From Brachybacterium sp. P6-10-X1 (GTDB taxonomy: Bacteria; Actinomycetota; Actinomycetes; Actinomycetales; Dermabacteraceae): a stretch of DNA of 64,000 nucleotides. Position 1 is the first letter of the stretch. Each line of letters starts with the position of its first letter. Where the stretch lies: contig NZ_CP017297.1 in assembly GCF_001969445.1 (NCBI RefSeq), positions 3,534,001-3,598,000 of the forward strand. The letters are read 5' to 3'. Made by a program: the position numbers and the translations under genes. Below are positions 56,653-64,000 of this stretch, in pieces. The notes under the pieces were generated by a model, which was given only the letters and a program-made list of their open reading frames with translations, ran no database searches and was not told the DNA's origin.

Positions 56653-57603
56653 ATGTCCGGTCGTGTCCTGTCGTTCGAGCCGCCCGCCTCACGGAACGGC
56701 TCGTTCCTCGCCCTGGAACTGCTGCCGGGACGGGTGCAGGGGGCGCTGATCGATGCCGCCGGCCGGTTCCGGGCGCGGCGGGAGGCGAGATTCGACCCGT
56801 CGGCCCCGCGCTCGGAGATCCTGGCCGAGGTGGACCGGGTCGCGACGGGGCTGGCGCGCAGCAGCCGGTTGGGCGGGTGCGTGATCTCCGCCGGCGGCGT
56901 GCTGGACACCGCGCACGGCACGATGGTGCAGGTCGTGGACATGCCGAGCCTCGAGGGCTGCGCGATCGCGGAGCATCTGCACGCGGTGGTGGGGGCGCCG
57001 ACGCTGCTGGAGCACCGGGCGCGGCTGCAGGTCCAGGGCGACCACTACTTCGGGGCCGGCCAGGGAGAGGAGACGTTCGCGTCCGTCGCCACCGGCAGCA
57101 CCCTCGGGGTGGGGATCCTCTACCAGGGCATGATCCTCGCGCCCGATGGTGGCCGCAGCGGGGCGCACATGACCGTGGCCTCCGGTCAGATCGCCTGCAG
57201 CTGCGGAAAGCGGGGCTGCTGGCGCACGATCGCGACCAGCGCCTGGCTGCGGGAGCAGGGCCGGGCCCTCGAGATCCCCGTCCATGACCTCGTCGGCTGG
57301 GAGGCCCGCGCCGCGTCCGATCCGCGGGCGGCCGCCGTGGTCGCCGAGTACGCGCGGAACATCGCCGTGGGGCTCGCGAACATCCAGCAGCTGTGCATGC
57401 CCGGCCTGTTCATCCTGCACGGGGAGGCGGCGCAGGCCTCGGACGGCTTCCGGGCCACGATCCTGGAGACCCTGCAGGATCTCTCGCGCACGGGCGGGGA
57501 GACCGAGCCCCGCCTGGTGACGACCTCCCTCGGCGAGGACGACTCCACGCTGCTGGGCGGAGTGGCCCTGCTGCTGCATCGCGGGCTGACCTCGATCGGC
57601 TGA
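56653..57603 (+). CDS. ROK-family protein without DNA-binding domain
   Basis: This 316-residue protein has the ROK fold (VASGQIACSCGKRGCWRTI supplies the zinc motif) but no helix-turn-helix, and the glycine-rich ATP site is altered (SFLALELLPGRVQGALID). It is therefore probably a sugar-sensing or degenerate kinase-like protein. It diverges from the creatininase/enolase pair and converges on the Dpp operon. The 3' end takes part in a 48-nt tandem duplication. A GTG two codons upstream is an alternative start. Confidence 0.78.
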   Translation: MSGRVLSFEPPASRNGSFLALELLPGRVQGALIDAAGRFRARREARFDPSAPRSEILAEVDRVATGLARSSRLGGCVISAGGVLDTAHGTMVQVVDMPSLEGCAIAEHLHAVVGAPTLLEHRARLQVQGDHYFGAGQGEETFASVATGSTLGVGILYQGMILAPDGGRSGAHMTVASGQIACSCGKRGCWRTIATSAWLREQGRALEIPVHDLVGWEARAASDPRAAAVVAEYARNIAVGLANIQQLCMPGLFILHGEAAQASDGFRATILETLQDLSRTGGETEPRLVTTSLGEDDSTLLGGVALLLHRGLTSIG

Positions 57604-57688
57604 GAGGCGCGGGACCGAGCACCTCCTCGTCGGGCTCATGCGATCGGCTGAGAGGCGCGGGACCGGGCGCCGTCTCGTCGAGCTCATG
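57593..57688. repeat. 48-nt tandem duplication at a convergent gene junction
   Basis: Copies at 57593-57640 and 57641-57688 differ at a handful of positions. Copy 1 contains the ROK stop codon and copy 2 contains the stop codon of the convergent ATPase gene, so the duplication spans both 3' ends. Confidence 0.75.
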
Positions 57689-58520
57689 CGCCGGCCCCGG
57701 CGTCGGCGAACGCGGGGTTCGCGCGGCGCGGATCGGGGTGCGCGATCGAGTCCAGCAGGCGCCGGGTCACGGCCGACGACGGCGCCGACAGCACCTCGCG
57801 GCAGGGGCCGATCTCCTCGATCCGGCCGTCCGCCATCACGGCGACCCGGTCGGCGATCCCCGAGACCACGGCGAGGTCGTGGCTGACGAACAGGTAGGCG
57901 ACCCCCGTGCGCTCCTGCAGCTCGCGCAGCAGGTCCAGGATCGTCGCCTGCACCGAGACGTCCAGGGCGCTGGTGGGCTCGTCGAGCACCAGCAGCTGCG
58001 GTTCCAGGGCGAGGGCGCGGGCGATCGCGATGCGCTGGCGCTGGCCGCCCGAGCACTCGTGGGGGAAGCGTCGGGCCAGAGCGGGGTCGAGATCGACCGA
58101 CTCCAGCAGGCGCGAGACCTCGGCCCGGATGCCCGCGACCCCGAGCTCACCGCGGCGGTGGGTGATCAGGCCCTCCGCGATGACGTCCCGGATCCGCATG
58201 CGCGGGTTCATGCTCGCGTACGGGTCCTGGAAGACCATCTGCACCGTGCGGGCCTGCTGCGCCGAGGCCCGTCGTCGGCCGGTCCTCAGATCCTCCCCGA
58301 GGGTGAGCACCTGGCCTTCGGTGGGTTCGGTGAGGCCCACGACGATCCGGGCGAGGGTGGTCTTGCCGGAGCCGGACTCGCCGACCAGCGCGAGGGTCTC
58401 GCCGGCGTGGATGTCGAGGTCGATGCCGGTGAGGACCGTGTTCTCCCGGCGGCGTCGTCGGAAGGTCTTGCCGACCTCGCGGACCGTGATCAGCGGGGCG
58501 TCGTGATCGTGGGGGCTCAT
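57684..58520 (-). CDS. ABC transporter ATPase (DppF type)
   Basis: This 278-residue nucleotide-binding subunit has Walker A GESGSGKTT (about residue 47), Q-loop FQDPYASMNPRM, signature ECSGGQRQRIAIARAL, and Walker B LLVLDEPTSALD. The D-loop and His switch (LFVSHDLAV) are intact. It works with the DppD-type subunit encoded upstream with a 4-nt overlap. It is the last gene of a five-gene transporter operon. Confidence 0.92.
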   Translation of the reverse strand: MSPHDHDAPLITVREVGKTFRRRRRENTVLTGIDLDIHAGETLALVGESGSGKTTLARIVVGLTEPTEGQVLTLGEDLRTGRRRASAQQARTVQMVFQDPYASMNPRMRIRDVIAEGLITHRRGELGVAGIRAEVSRLLESVDLDPALARRFPHECSGGQRQRIAIARALALEPQLLVLDEPTSALDVSVQATILDLLRELQERTGVAYLFVSHDLAVVSGIADRVAVMADGRIEEIGPCREVLSAPSSAVTRRLLDSIAHPDPRRANPAFADAGAGA

Positions 58521-59329
58521 GCGGTCGCTCCGATCTCCAGGCGCGGGGTGGCGGCGAGGAGGCTGCGGGTGTACTCGTGCCGGGGCCGTTCGAACATCTG
58601 CAGCGCGTGCCCCTGCTCGACCAGCACCCCGTCGCGGAGGACGGCCACGCGGTCGGCGACCGAGGCGACCACCCCGAGATCGTGGGTGATCAGCAGGATT
58701 CCCATGCCGGTCTCGGCCTGCAGGGTGCGCATGAGGTCGAGGATCTCCGCCTGGGTGGTGACGTCCAGGGCTGTGGTGGGTTCGTCGGCGATCAGCAGTC
58801 GCGGCCGGCTCATCAGGGCCATGGCGATCATGACCCGCTGGCGCAGACCGCCGGAGAGCTGGTGCGGGTACTGGGCCGAGCGCTGCTCGGGCTGCGGCAC
58901 CCGGGCCTGTTCGAGCGCTTCGAGCATCCGGCGTCGCCGCTCGGGGCGGTCGCCGCTGCGGTGGATGCTCATCACCTCCATCAGCTGGCTGCCCACGGTG
59001 CGCAAGGGGTTCAGGGTGGCCATCGGGTCCTGGAACACCATGGAGATGTCGCGTCCGCGCACGGCCCGCAGCTGCTTCGGGGGAAGCCCCAGCAGATCGG
59101 TGCCCTCGAAGCGGATCTCGCCGCGCGGGTAGATCGCCGGCGGCTCGGGGTTCAGCCGCAGCACCGACAGGGCGGTGCTCGACTTCCCGGAGCCCGATTC
59201 GCCGACGATCGCCAGGGTGCGGCCGGCCTCGAGGGTGAGGTCGATGCCGCGCACGGCGGCCACCTCGGAGCGACGGGAGGAGAAGGAGATGTGCAGGTCG
59301 GAGATCTCGAGCAGGGGAGCAGTGGTCAT
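58517..59329 (-). CDS. ABC transporter ATPase (DppD type)
   Basis: This 270-residue subunit has Walker A GESGSGKSS, Q-loop FQDPMATLNPLR, signature LSGGLRQRVMIAMAL, Walker B LLIADEPTTALD and His switch LLITHDLGV. It ends in the shortened DppD tail (HEYTRSLLAATPRL). Translation is coupled by 4-nt overlaps on both sides. Together with DppF it drives the two permeases encoded upstream. Confidence 0.92.
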   Translation of the reverse strand: MTTAPLLEISDLHISFSSRRSEVAAVRGIDLTLEAGRTLAIVGESGSGKSSTALSVLRLNPEPPAIYPRGEIRFEGTDLLGLPPKQLRAVRGRDISMVFQDPMATLNPLRTVGSQLMEVMSIHRSGDRPERRRRMLEALEQARVPQPEQRSAQYPHQLSGGLRQRVMIAMALMSRPRLLIADEPTTALDVTTQAEILDLMRTLQAETGMGILLITHDLGVVASVADRVAVLRDGVLVEQGHALQMFERPRHEYTRSLLAATPRLEIGATA

Positions 59330-60237
59330 GAGGTGTACGTCCTGGGGTCGAAACGGTCGCGCACGGCATCCCCGGCGATGTTGATCGACAGCACGGTCAG
59401 CAGAAGCGCCGTGCCCGGGAACACGGCGAGCCACCAGGCGGTGCCCATGTACAGCTGGCCGTCGGAGAGCATCGAGCCCCAGGTGGCGATCGTGGCGGGG
59501 ATGCCGAGGCCGAGGAAGCTCAGCGCCGCCTCGGCGAGGATCACGGTGCCCACCTGGAGAGTGAGGATCGTGGCGAGGGGGCCGGTGACGTTCGGCAGCA
59601 TGTGCCGGGCCATGATGCGGTGCGCGGGCACGCCCATCACCTGGGCGGCCTCGACGAACTCGCGAGTGCGCAGGGACAGCACCTCCGAGCGCAGCACCCG
59701 GGCGTAGGAGACCCAGCCGGTGATGCCGAGCACCACGATCACGGTGGCGAGGCTCGGGCCCACGAAGCCGATCACGGCGAGGGCGAGCAGCAGGGTGGGG
59801 AAGGCGAGCTGCACGTCGGTGAGGCGCATGAGCAGGCGGTCGGTCCAGCCACCCGTGTACCCGGCCATGATCCCGATCGCCGAGCCGATCACACCGGAGA
59901 GCAGCGCGGCGGTCACCCCCACGAGCACAGAGACCCGGCTGCCGATGACCAACCGGGCCAGCACGTCCCGTCCCAGCTGGTCGGTGCCGAGCACGTGCCC
60001 GTCGGTGCCGGGTGGGGAGAGGCGCTGCAGCAGGTTCTGCTCCCCGGGGTCGTCCACGAGCAGCGGGCCGATGAGCGCGAGCAGCACCACCAGGGCGAGG
60101 AAGGCGCTCGAGGCGAGCAGGGGCACATCGAGGTGTCGGCGCCGGCCGGCCGACGGGCCGGATCCGTCGGCCGGTCCCGGCTCGGCGCCGGACTCGGCGT
60201 GGGCGGGGGAGAGGTCGGGAAGGGCGGTGGCGTTCAT
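59326..60237 (-). CDS. ABC transporter permease (DppC type)
   Basis: This 303-residue protein has a 35-residue soluble start, six membrane segments and the DppC hallmark LGTDQLGRDVLARLVIGS. The EAA loop reads FVEAAQVMGVPAHRIMARHMLPN. It forms the channel with the DppB-type partner. Translation is coupled by 4-nt overlaps to the neighbouring genes. Confidence 0.92.
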   Translation of the reverse strand: MNATALPDLSPAHAESGAEPGPADGSGPSAGRRRHLDVPLLASSAFLALVVLLALIGPLLVDDPGEQNLLQRLSPPGTDGHVLGTDQLGRDVLARLVIGSRVSVLVGVTAALLSGVIGSAIGIMAGYTGGWTDRLLMRLTDVQLAFPTLLLALAVIGFVGPSLATVIVVLGITGWVSYARVLRSEVLSLRTREFVEAAQVMGVPAHRIMARHMLPNVTGPLATILTLQVGTVILAEAALSFLGLGIPATIATWGSMLSDGQLYMGTAWWLAVFPGTALLLTVLSINIAGDAVRDRFDPRTYTS

Positions 60238-61304
60238 GCCTCGGTCCTCACTCGGGGGTCGATGATCGCGTAGGAGAGGTCCACCAGCAGGTTCACCACG
60301 ATGAATGTGGCCGCGAAGAGCACGACGGTTCCCTGGACCAGGGGGAAGTCGCGGAAGCTGATGGCGTCGATCGTGAGCCGGCCGATGCCGGGCCAGTTGA
60401 AGATCTGCTCGGTGAGGATCGCTCCGCCCAGCAGCGCCCCGAGCTCGAGGCCGAGCACGGTGATCACGGGCATCGAGGCGTTGCGCAGGGAGTGGGCCAG
60501 CAGCACGCGGACCTCCCCGGCGCCCTTGGCACGGGCGGTGCGCACGTGGTCCTGTCCCATCACCTCGATGAGGGAGGAGCGCAGCAGGCGGGCGACGACG
60601 GCGACGGAGAAGATCGCCAGCGTCGTGGCGGGCAGGACGAGGTGGGCGAGGGTGCCGTAGCCCGCCGCGGGCAGCACCCTCAGCTGGACCCCGAACAGGA
60701 GGACCAGCAGGATGCCCACCCAGAACGCCGGGGTGGACTGGCCCACCAGCACCAGGCTCATCACCGTGCGGTCCACGCCGGTGCCGCGACGCATCGCGGC
60801 GATCGAGCCGGCGAGGAAGGAGACCACCACGGTGATCAGCAGGGCCGTCGCCGCCAGCAGGGCGGTCGCGGGGATGCGCTCGGCGATCAGGGAGGTGACC
60901 GGTTCGCGGTACAGCAGCGAGTCGCCGAGGTCCAGGCGCACCAGCCCGCCGAGGAAATCCAGGTACTGCACGATCAGGGGTCGGTCCAGCCCCAGCGTGG
61001 CCTGCATCTGGGCGACCTGTTCGGGGTTCGCGTTCTCCGGGAGCAGCTGGGCGACGGGGTCGCCGGAGGCTCGCGAGAGGACGAACACGACGGTGACGGC
61101 GGCCCACAGGACCCCGAGGGAGGAGAGCAGGCGGGTGAGGGCGGCGCGGAGCAGGTGCCGACGGGCGGACGGGGTGGATGGCGTCGGACTCGTCGTCGGG
61201 CTGGTCGTCGGACTCGTCGTCGAGGTCGACGTCTCCCCCGACGTCTCTGCCGACGGGGCGGACGACGGCGTGGACGACGGGGGCGGAGCGGGTGCGCTGT
61301 TCAT
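60234..61304 (-). CDS. ABC transporter permease (DppB type) with Ser/Thr/Pro-rich N-terminus
   Basis: This 356-residue protein has the usual DppB fold with six membrane segments and EAA loop VRTARAKGAGEVRVLLAHSLRNA. It carries an extra 45-residue cytoplasmic tail at the N-terminus, rich in Ser, Thr and Pro (repeated TSPT units). That tail is not needed for the fold and looks like local repeat growth. It overlaps the binding-protein gene by 4 nt. Confidence 0.9.
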   Translation of the reverse strand: MNSAPAPPPSSTPSSAPSAETSGETSTSTTSPTTSPTTSPTPSTPSARRHLLRAALTRLLSSLGVLWAAVTVVFVLSRASGDPVAQLLPENANPEQVAQMQATLGLDRPLIVQYLDFLGGLVRLDLGDSLLYREPVTSLIAERIPATALLAATALLITVVVSFLAGSIAAMRRGTGVDRTVMSLVLVGQSTPAFWVGILLVLLFGVQLRVLPAAGYGTLAHLVLPATTLAIFSVAVVARLLRSSLIEVMGQDHVRTARAKGAGEVRVLLAHSLRNASMPVITVLGLELGALLGGAILTEQIFNWPGIGRLTIDAISFRDFPLVQGTVVLFAATFIVVNLLVDLSYAIIDPRVRTEA

Positions 61305-62836
61305 CGGGCGGTCTCCATCGCGAGCGTGCCGTTGACGTTGGGTTCCCAGGTGATCTCGCCGTTGGTCGCGAAGTCGAGGTCGGCCTGGTAGAGGAACAGG
61401 AACGGAGCCTCGTCGCGCAGCCATTGCTGCATCTCCTGGAGGGCCTCGAGCCGGGTATCGGGGTCGATGGTCTGCTCGATCGTGTCCATCAGCGCGTCGG
61501 CGTGGTCCGAGCGGATGCGGCTGCGCCGACGGTCGGAGCGGATGTAGGACTGCAGCGTCGCCCCGCCGTCGAGGGTCCATCCCGTCGAGCCCGTGAGGTA
61601 CATCGACCCCAGCGAGGAGGGGTCGTCGGACTCGAGACGCTCGGCGAAAGTGCCCGGTTCGAGCAGCTCGAGGTCGAGCGTCACCCCGACGTCGCCGAGC
61701 ATCCCGGCGAGGGCTTCGCAGACCAGCTGCTCCTTGTTCGAGGAGGTGAAGCGCAGCTCGATGCCGTCCGCGTATCCGGCCTCGGCGAGCAGCCGCCGGG
61801 CGAGATCCGGATCGCGCTCGGGCGGCGGGATGTCGGGCACGTAGCCGAAAGCTTCCCGGGGCACGATGGTCGCCGCCTCACGGCCCGAGTCGTTGAGCAC
61901 CGCCTCGATGAGCAGCGGCACGTCCACGGCGTGGTTCAGGGCTCGGCGCACGCGCTCGTCGCGGAGGATCTCGTGCTCGGTGTCGAGCACGACGAAGTAC
62001 ATGCGGATCCCGGGGTACTTCTCCAGGGCGACGTCCTTGTAGCCCTCGAGCTGGAGGGCGGCCTCGGGGTCGAGGGCGGAGACCATGTCCACGGCATCGC
62101 TCTGGATGCCGGCGAGCGCCGAGGCGGGATTGGGCATGGCGGTGAAGTGGAGCTCGTCGAAGGCGGGACGGCCGTTCCAGTGCTCGGCGTTCGCCTCCAG
62201 GCGCAGCAGCTGGGCCTTGCGCCAGGAGACGAAGCGGAACGGGCCCGTGCCCACGGGCTGGGCGGCGAATTGCTCGGCCCCCACGTCCTCGAGGTAGCCG
62301 GGCGGGAGCATGACCCCGCCGAACAGGGAGACCTTCTCGGGGATCACGGGGTCCGGAACGGCCATGACGATGTCCACGGTGTGCTCATCGACGATCTCGG
62401 CGTGGTCGACGGCGCGCAGCTCGATGATGGTCGACTCGGTCGCGGGGTCGATGAGCCGCTCGATCGAGAACTTCACGCTCGCGGCGTCGAAGGGCTCCCC
62501 GTTGTGGAAGGTGACGCCTTCACGGAGGTGGAACCGCCAGCGGTGCTCGTCGACGGCTTCCCACGACGTCGCCAGGCGCGGGACGAGCTCGTTGTCCGTA
62601 TCGCGCATCGTGAGGGTGTCGAAGATGTTGATGAGCACGTTCATGCCGTCCAATCCGCTCTCGAGATGCGGATCGAGACCGGTGGGTTCGCTCTTCTGGG
62701 CGATCCGCAGGGCGCGGGCATCCCCGGCCGCGGGCTCGCTCCCACAGCCGGTGGTGAGGGCGACAGCGCCGAGCGCGGAACCGCAGGCTCCCAGACGCAG
62801 CGCGTCACGGCGGGTGGGACGGGGCAGAGATGTCAT
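61301..62836 (-). CDS. ABC transporter substrate-binding lipoprotein (family 5)
   Basis: This 511-residue binding protein has a twin-arginine-type lipoprotein signal (TRRDALRLGACGSALGAVALTTGC, Cys about residue 31). The family 5 body contains GVTFHNGEPFDAASVKFSIERL and VGTGPFRFVSW. Ligands are peptides or related acids. It is first in a five-gene operon controlled from the divergent region with the IclR gene, whose product probably senses the same solute. The ATG at 62836 lies next to that intergenic region. Confidence 0.9.
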   Translation of the reverse strand: MTSLPRPTRRDALRLGACGSALGAVALTTGCGSEPAAGDARALRIAQKSEPTGLDPHLESGLDGMNVLINIFDTLTMRDTDNELVPRLATSWEAVDEHRWRFHLREGVTFHNGEPFDAASVKFSIERLIDPATESTIIELRAVDHAEIVDEHTVDIVMAVPDPVIPEKVSLFGGVMLPPGYLEDVGAEQFAAQPVGTGPFRFVSWRKAQLLRLEANAEHWNGRPAFDELHFTAMPNPASALAGIQSDAVDMVSALDPEAALQLEGYKDVALEKYPGIRMYFVVLDTEHEILRDERVRRALNHAVDVPLLIEAVLNDSGREAATIVPREAFGYVPDIPPPERDPDLARRLLAEAGYADGIELRFTSSNKEQLVCEALAGMLGDVGVTLDLELLEPGTFAERLESDDPSSLGSMYLTGSTGWTLDGGATLQSYIRSDRRRSRIRSDHADALMDTIEQTIDPDTRLEALQEMQQWLRDEAPFLFLYQADLDFATNGEITWEPNVNGTLAMETAR

Positions 62837-62875
62837 GCGGGGTGCTCGCTCTCATCGTCGATGATGAATGCTGCT

Positions 62876-62892
62876 GAACGGAATGTACGTTC
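62876..62892. promoter_or_regulatory. Inverted repeat, candidate IclR operator
   Basis: GAACG-N7-CGTTC forms a 17-bp dyad between the divergent binding-protein and IclR genes. On the plus strand TACGCT at 62916-62921 ends 7 nt before the IclR ATG, with TGGTCA 17 nt further upstream as a modest -35. Confidence 0.5.
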
Positions 62893-62928
62893 TGGTCAAT
62901 GGAACGATGGTGGCTTACGCTAGTGGGC

Positions 62929-63645
62929 ATGGGAGACGACGTCAACACCTCCGCACGCAGCGTCGCGGACAAGGTCATGGCCCTGGTGCACGCTCTCGGC
63001 ACCGCCGAGGAACCTCTGCGCCTGGGGGCGTTGGCCGAGGTCAGCGGCACGAGCAAGGCCACCGCGCGGCGGCTGCTGCTGGACCTGTGCACGCAGGGCT
63101 ATGCGCACTCGCCCGGGCGCGGCCTGTACCTGCCCGGCCCACGCCTGCAGGGCCTGGCCGCCGCGGTGGTGCGCCACGACCCGCTCGGCGGAGTGATCTC
63201 GGAGTCCCTCGGCGCTCTCGCCCGGGCGACCGGCCACGTGGCGGCGCGCATCGGGGCCATGGACGGCCGGGCCGTGGTGCTCGGTCTCGAGAACCCGCAG
63301 CGCCTGCCGATCGCGCTGCGGGTGGGGGACGAGCTGCCGGAGCATCCGCTGTGGGCCGATCCGCTGCCGGCCGACGACGCCGGCCCCGACCGGGTCGGCG
63401 CCCGCCCGGTCGACACCGGGGCCGGGCCCAGCGCCGGGGTCGGCTCGGCGACGGAGCCCCTCACGGAGTATCCGACGGCGTCGACCTGGATGCTCGCCGC
63501 CCCCGCGAGCGCCGACCGCACCACCTTCCTGGTGCTGGTGGGGCTCGCCTTCATGCGCCCGCAGGACGACACCGCCGCGCAGCTGCTCGCCGGGCACGCC
63601 CGCGCCCTCGGAGGATCCACGGAGGGTCTGCGCGATGTCGGCTGA
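62929..63645 (+). CDS. IclR-family transcriptional regulator
   Basis: This 238-residue protein has an N-terminal winged helix-turn-helix (LRLGALAEVSGTSKATARRLLLDLCTQG, about residues 27-54). An effector domain of the IclR type follows, with RATGHVAARIGAMDGRAVVLG. Such regulators bind small acids. It diverges from the Dpp operon and overlaps a serine hydrolase gene by 11 nt, so it probably controls both. The ATG at 62929 has a -10 box 7 nt upstream; ATG 62899 is in frame but would add ten unlike residues. Confidence 0.9.
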   Translation: MGDDVNTSARSVADKVMALVHALGTAEEPLRLGALAEVSGTSKATARRLLLDLCTQGYAHSPGRGLYLPGPRLQGLAAAVVRHDPLGGVISESLGALARATGHVAARIGAMDGRAVVLGLENPQRLPIALRVGDELPEHPLWADPLPADDAGPDRVGARPVDTGAGPSAGVGSATEPLTEYPTASTWMLAAPASADRTTFLVLVGLAFMRPQDDTAAQLLAGHARALGGSTEGLRDVG

Positions 63646-64000
63646 CGCGATGCCGGCCGAGGTGATCGAGCGCGAGGTGCAGGATCTGCTGGATCGGGCG
63701 CGGGGCGACGGCCAGTTCAGCGCCGCCGCCTGGGCCATGGGCTCGAGCGCCGGCATGCATCGCCGCGGCGAGGTGGGCACCTTCGCCCGTGACGACCAGC
63801 GGCCGATCGGTCCCGATGCCCAGTTCGACCTGGCCTCGGTCACCAAACCGATCGTGGGCCTCGCCCTGCTGCGGCTGGTCGATCGCGGCGCGCTGGACCT
63901 CGGTGCGACGGTGGGGGAGGTGCTCGAGGACTGGCCCCAGGGTCCGATGGCGCGTGCCGATCTGCGCTCCCTGCTCACCCACACCTCGGGTGCCCCGGGG
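63635..64000 (+). CDS. Serine hydrolase (beta-lactamase family), partial
   Basis: The frame from 63635 runs past the window edge (122 codons visible). The Ser-x-x-Lys nucleophile motif is in FDLASVTKPIVGLALL (about residue 70), followed by LTHTSGAPG, as in beta-lactamase/D-aminopeptidase-type serine hydrolases. No signal peptide is visible, so a cytoplasmic enzyme acting on the imported peptide or ester is likely. The start overlaps the IclR gene by 11 nt and GGAGGG lies just upstream; an ATG at 63650 is an alternative. Confidence 0.82.
   Translation, partial: MSADAMPAEVIEREVQDLLDRARGDGQFSAAAWAMGSSAGMHRRGEVGTFARDDQRPIGPDAQFDLASVTKPIVGLALLRLVDRGALDLGATVGEVLEDWPQGPMARADLRSLLTHTSGAPG

Noticed and set aside
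1..64000. tRNA, rRNA, riboswitch, insertion sequence or integrase
   Set aside because: No cloverleaf, ribosomal, conserved riboswitch or transposase/integrase motif could be recognised by eye. A covariance-model search would be needed to exclude small RNAs.

Overview
The window is 64 kb of very GC-rich DNA. Dense gene packing, many 4-nt start/stop overlaps, GTG starts, several apparent leaderless starts and an LAxTG-type cell-wall anchor suggest a high-GC Gram-positive actinobacterium. A Brachybacterium/Dermabacteraceae-like organism would fit, but that is inference and was not checked. I see no rRNA, tRNA, CRISPR array or intact insertion sequence. Apart from a helicase, a carbonic anhydrase and a CvpA-type membrane protein, the content is accessory: catabolic operons, each with its own transporter and regulator.

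Layout. 0-5.5 kb: a partial LacI regulator, a FUSC membrane protein, an MFS carrier, and a MarR regulator followed by an SDR dehydrogenase. 5.6-13.3 kb: an MFS carrier / D-aminoacylase / RidA operon with a divergent YheO/DauR-like regulator (probably D-amino-acid use), then a phosphotransferase, a D-threonine-aldolase-like PLP enzyme and a beta-carbonic anhydrase. 13.6-18.2 kb: a Pif1-like helicase with a C-terminal BRCT domain, a broken JetD remnant (Wadjet anti-plasmid system) and an AAA ATPase. 18.3-21.6 kb: a type III polyketide synthase / methyltransferase / flavin monooxygenase operon resembling the streptomycete srs phenolic-lipid operon. 21.7-24.8 kb: APC permease / small AtzG-like protein / amidase. 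25.1-28.2 kb: an unknown protein, then an alcohol dehydrogenase overlapping a proline-racemase-family protein whose usual catalytic cysteines are Ser and Thr. 28.2-29.0 kb: a non-coding repeat field.

29.4-39.7 kb is one long co-directional array: a peptide-type ABC transporter, a regulator fusing an XRE-like domain to TetR, then a BKACE enzyme, an L-carnitine-dehydrogenase-like protein and a thioesterase (the cdhC-cdhA-cdhB carnitine set), then a serine hydrolase. It looks like import, possible ester cleavage and breakdown of carnitine or acyl-carnitines to glycine betaine. 39.8-43.7 kb: a ROK regulator, a sulfatase and an orphan sugar-binding lipoprotein. 43.9-47.9 kb: a DUF2277 protein and a TetR-controlled acyl-CoA operon resembling the cyclohexanecarboxylate (Ali/Bad) route, with a frameshift in the acyl-CoA dehydrogenase. 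48.0-54.5 kb: a large wall-anchored PAP2-type phosphatase, two MFS carriers, a TetR regulator and CvpA.

54.6-64 kb: creatininase and enolase-superfamily genes, a divergent ROK protein, a complete Dpp/Opp-type ABC operon, an IclR regulator and a partial serine hydrolase. Short in-frame tandem repeats recur in linkers and tails of unrelated proteins, and a heptanucleotide repeat lies in the leader of an enoyl-CoA hydratase gene. Starts were chosen from ribosome-binding sites, stop/start overlaps, or a -10-like hexamer 5-7 nt upstream.
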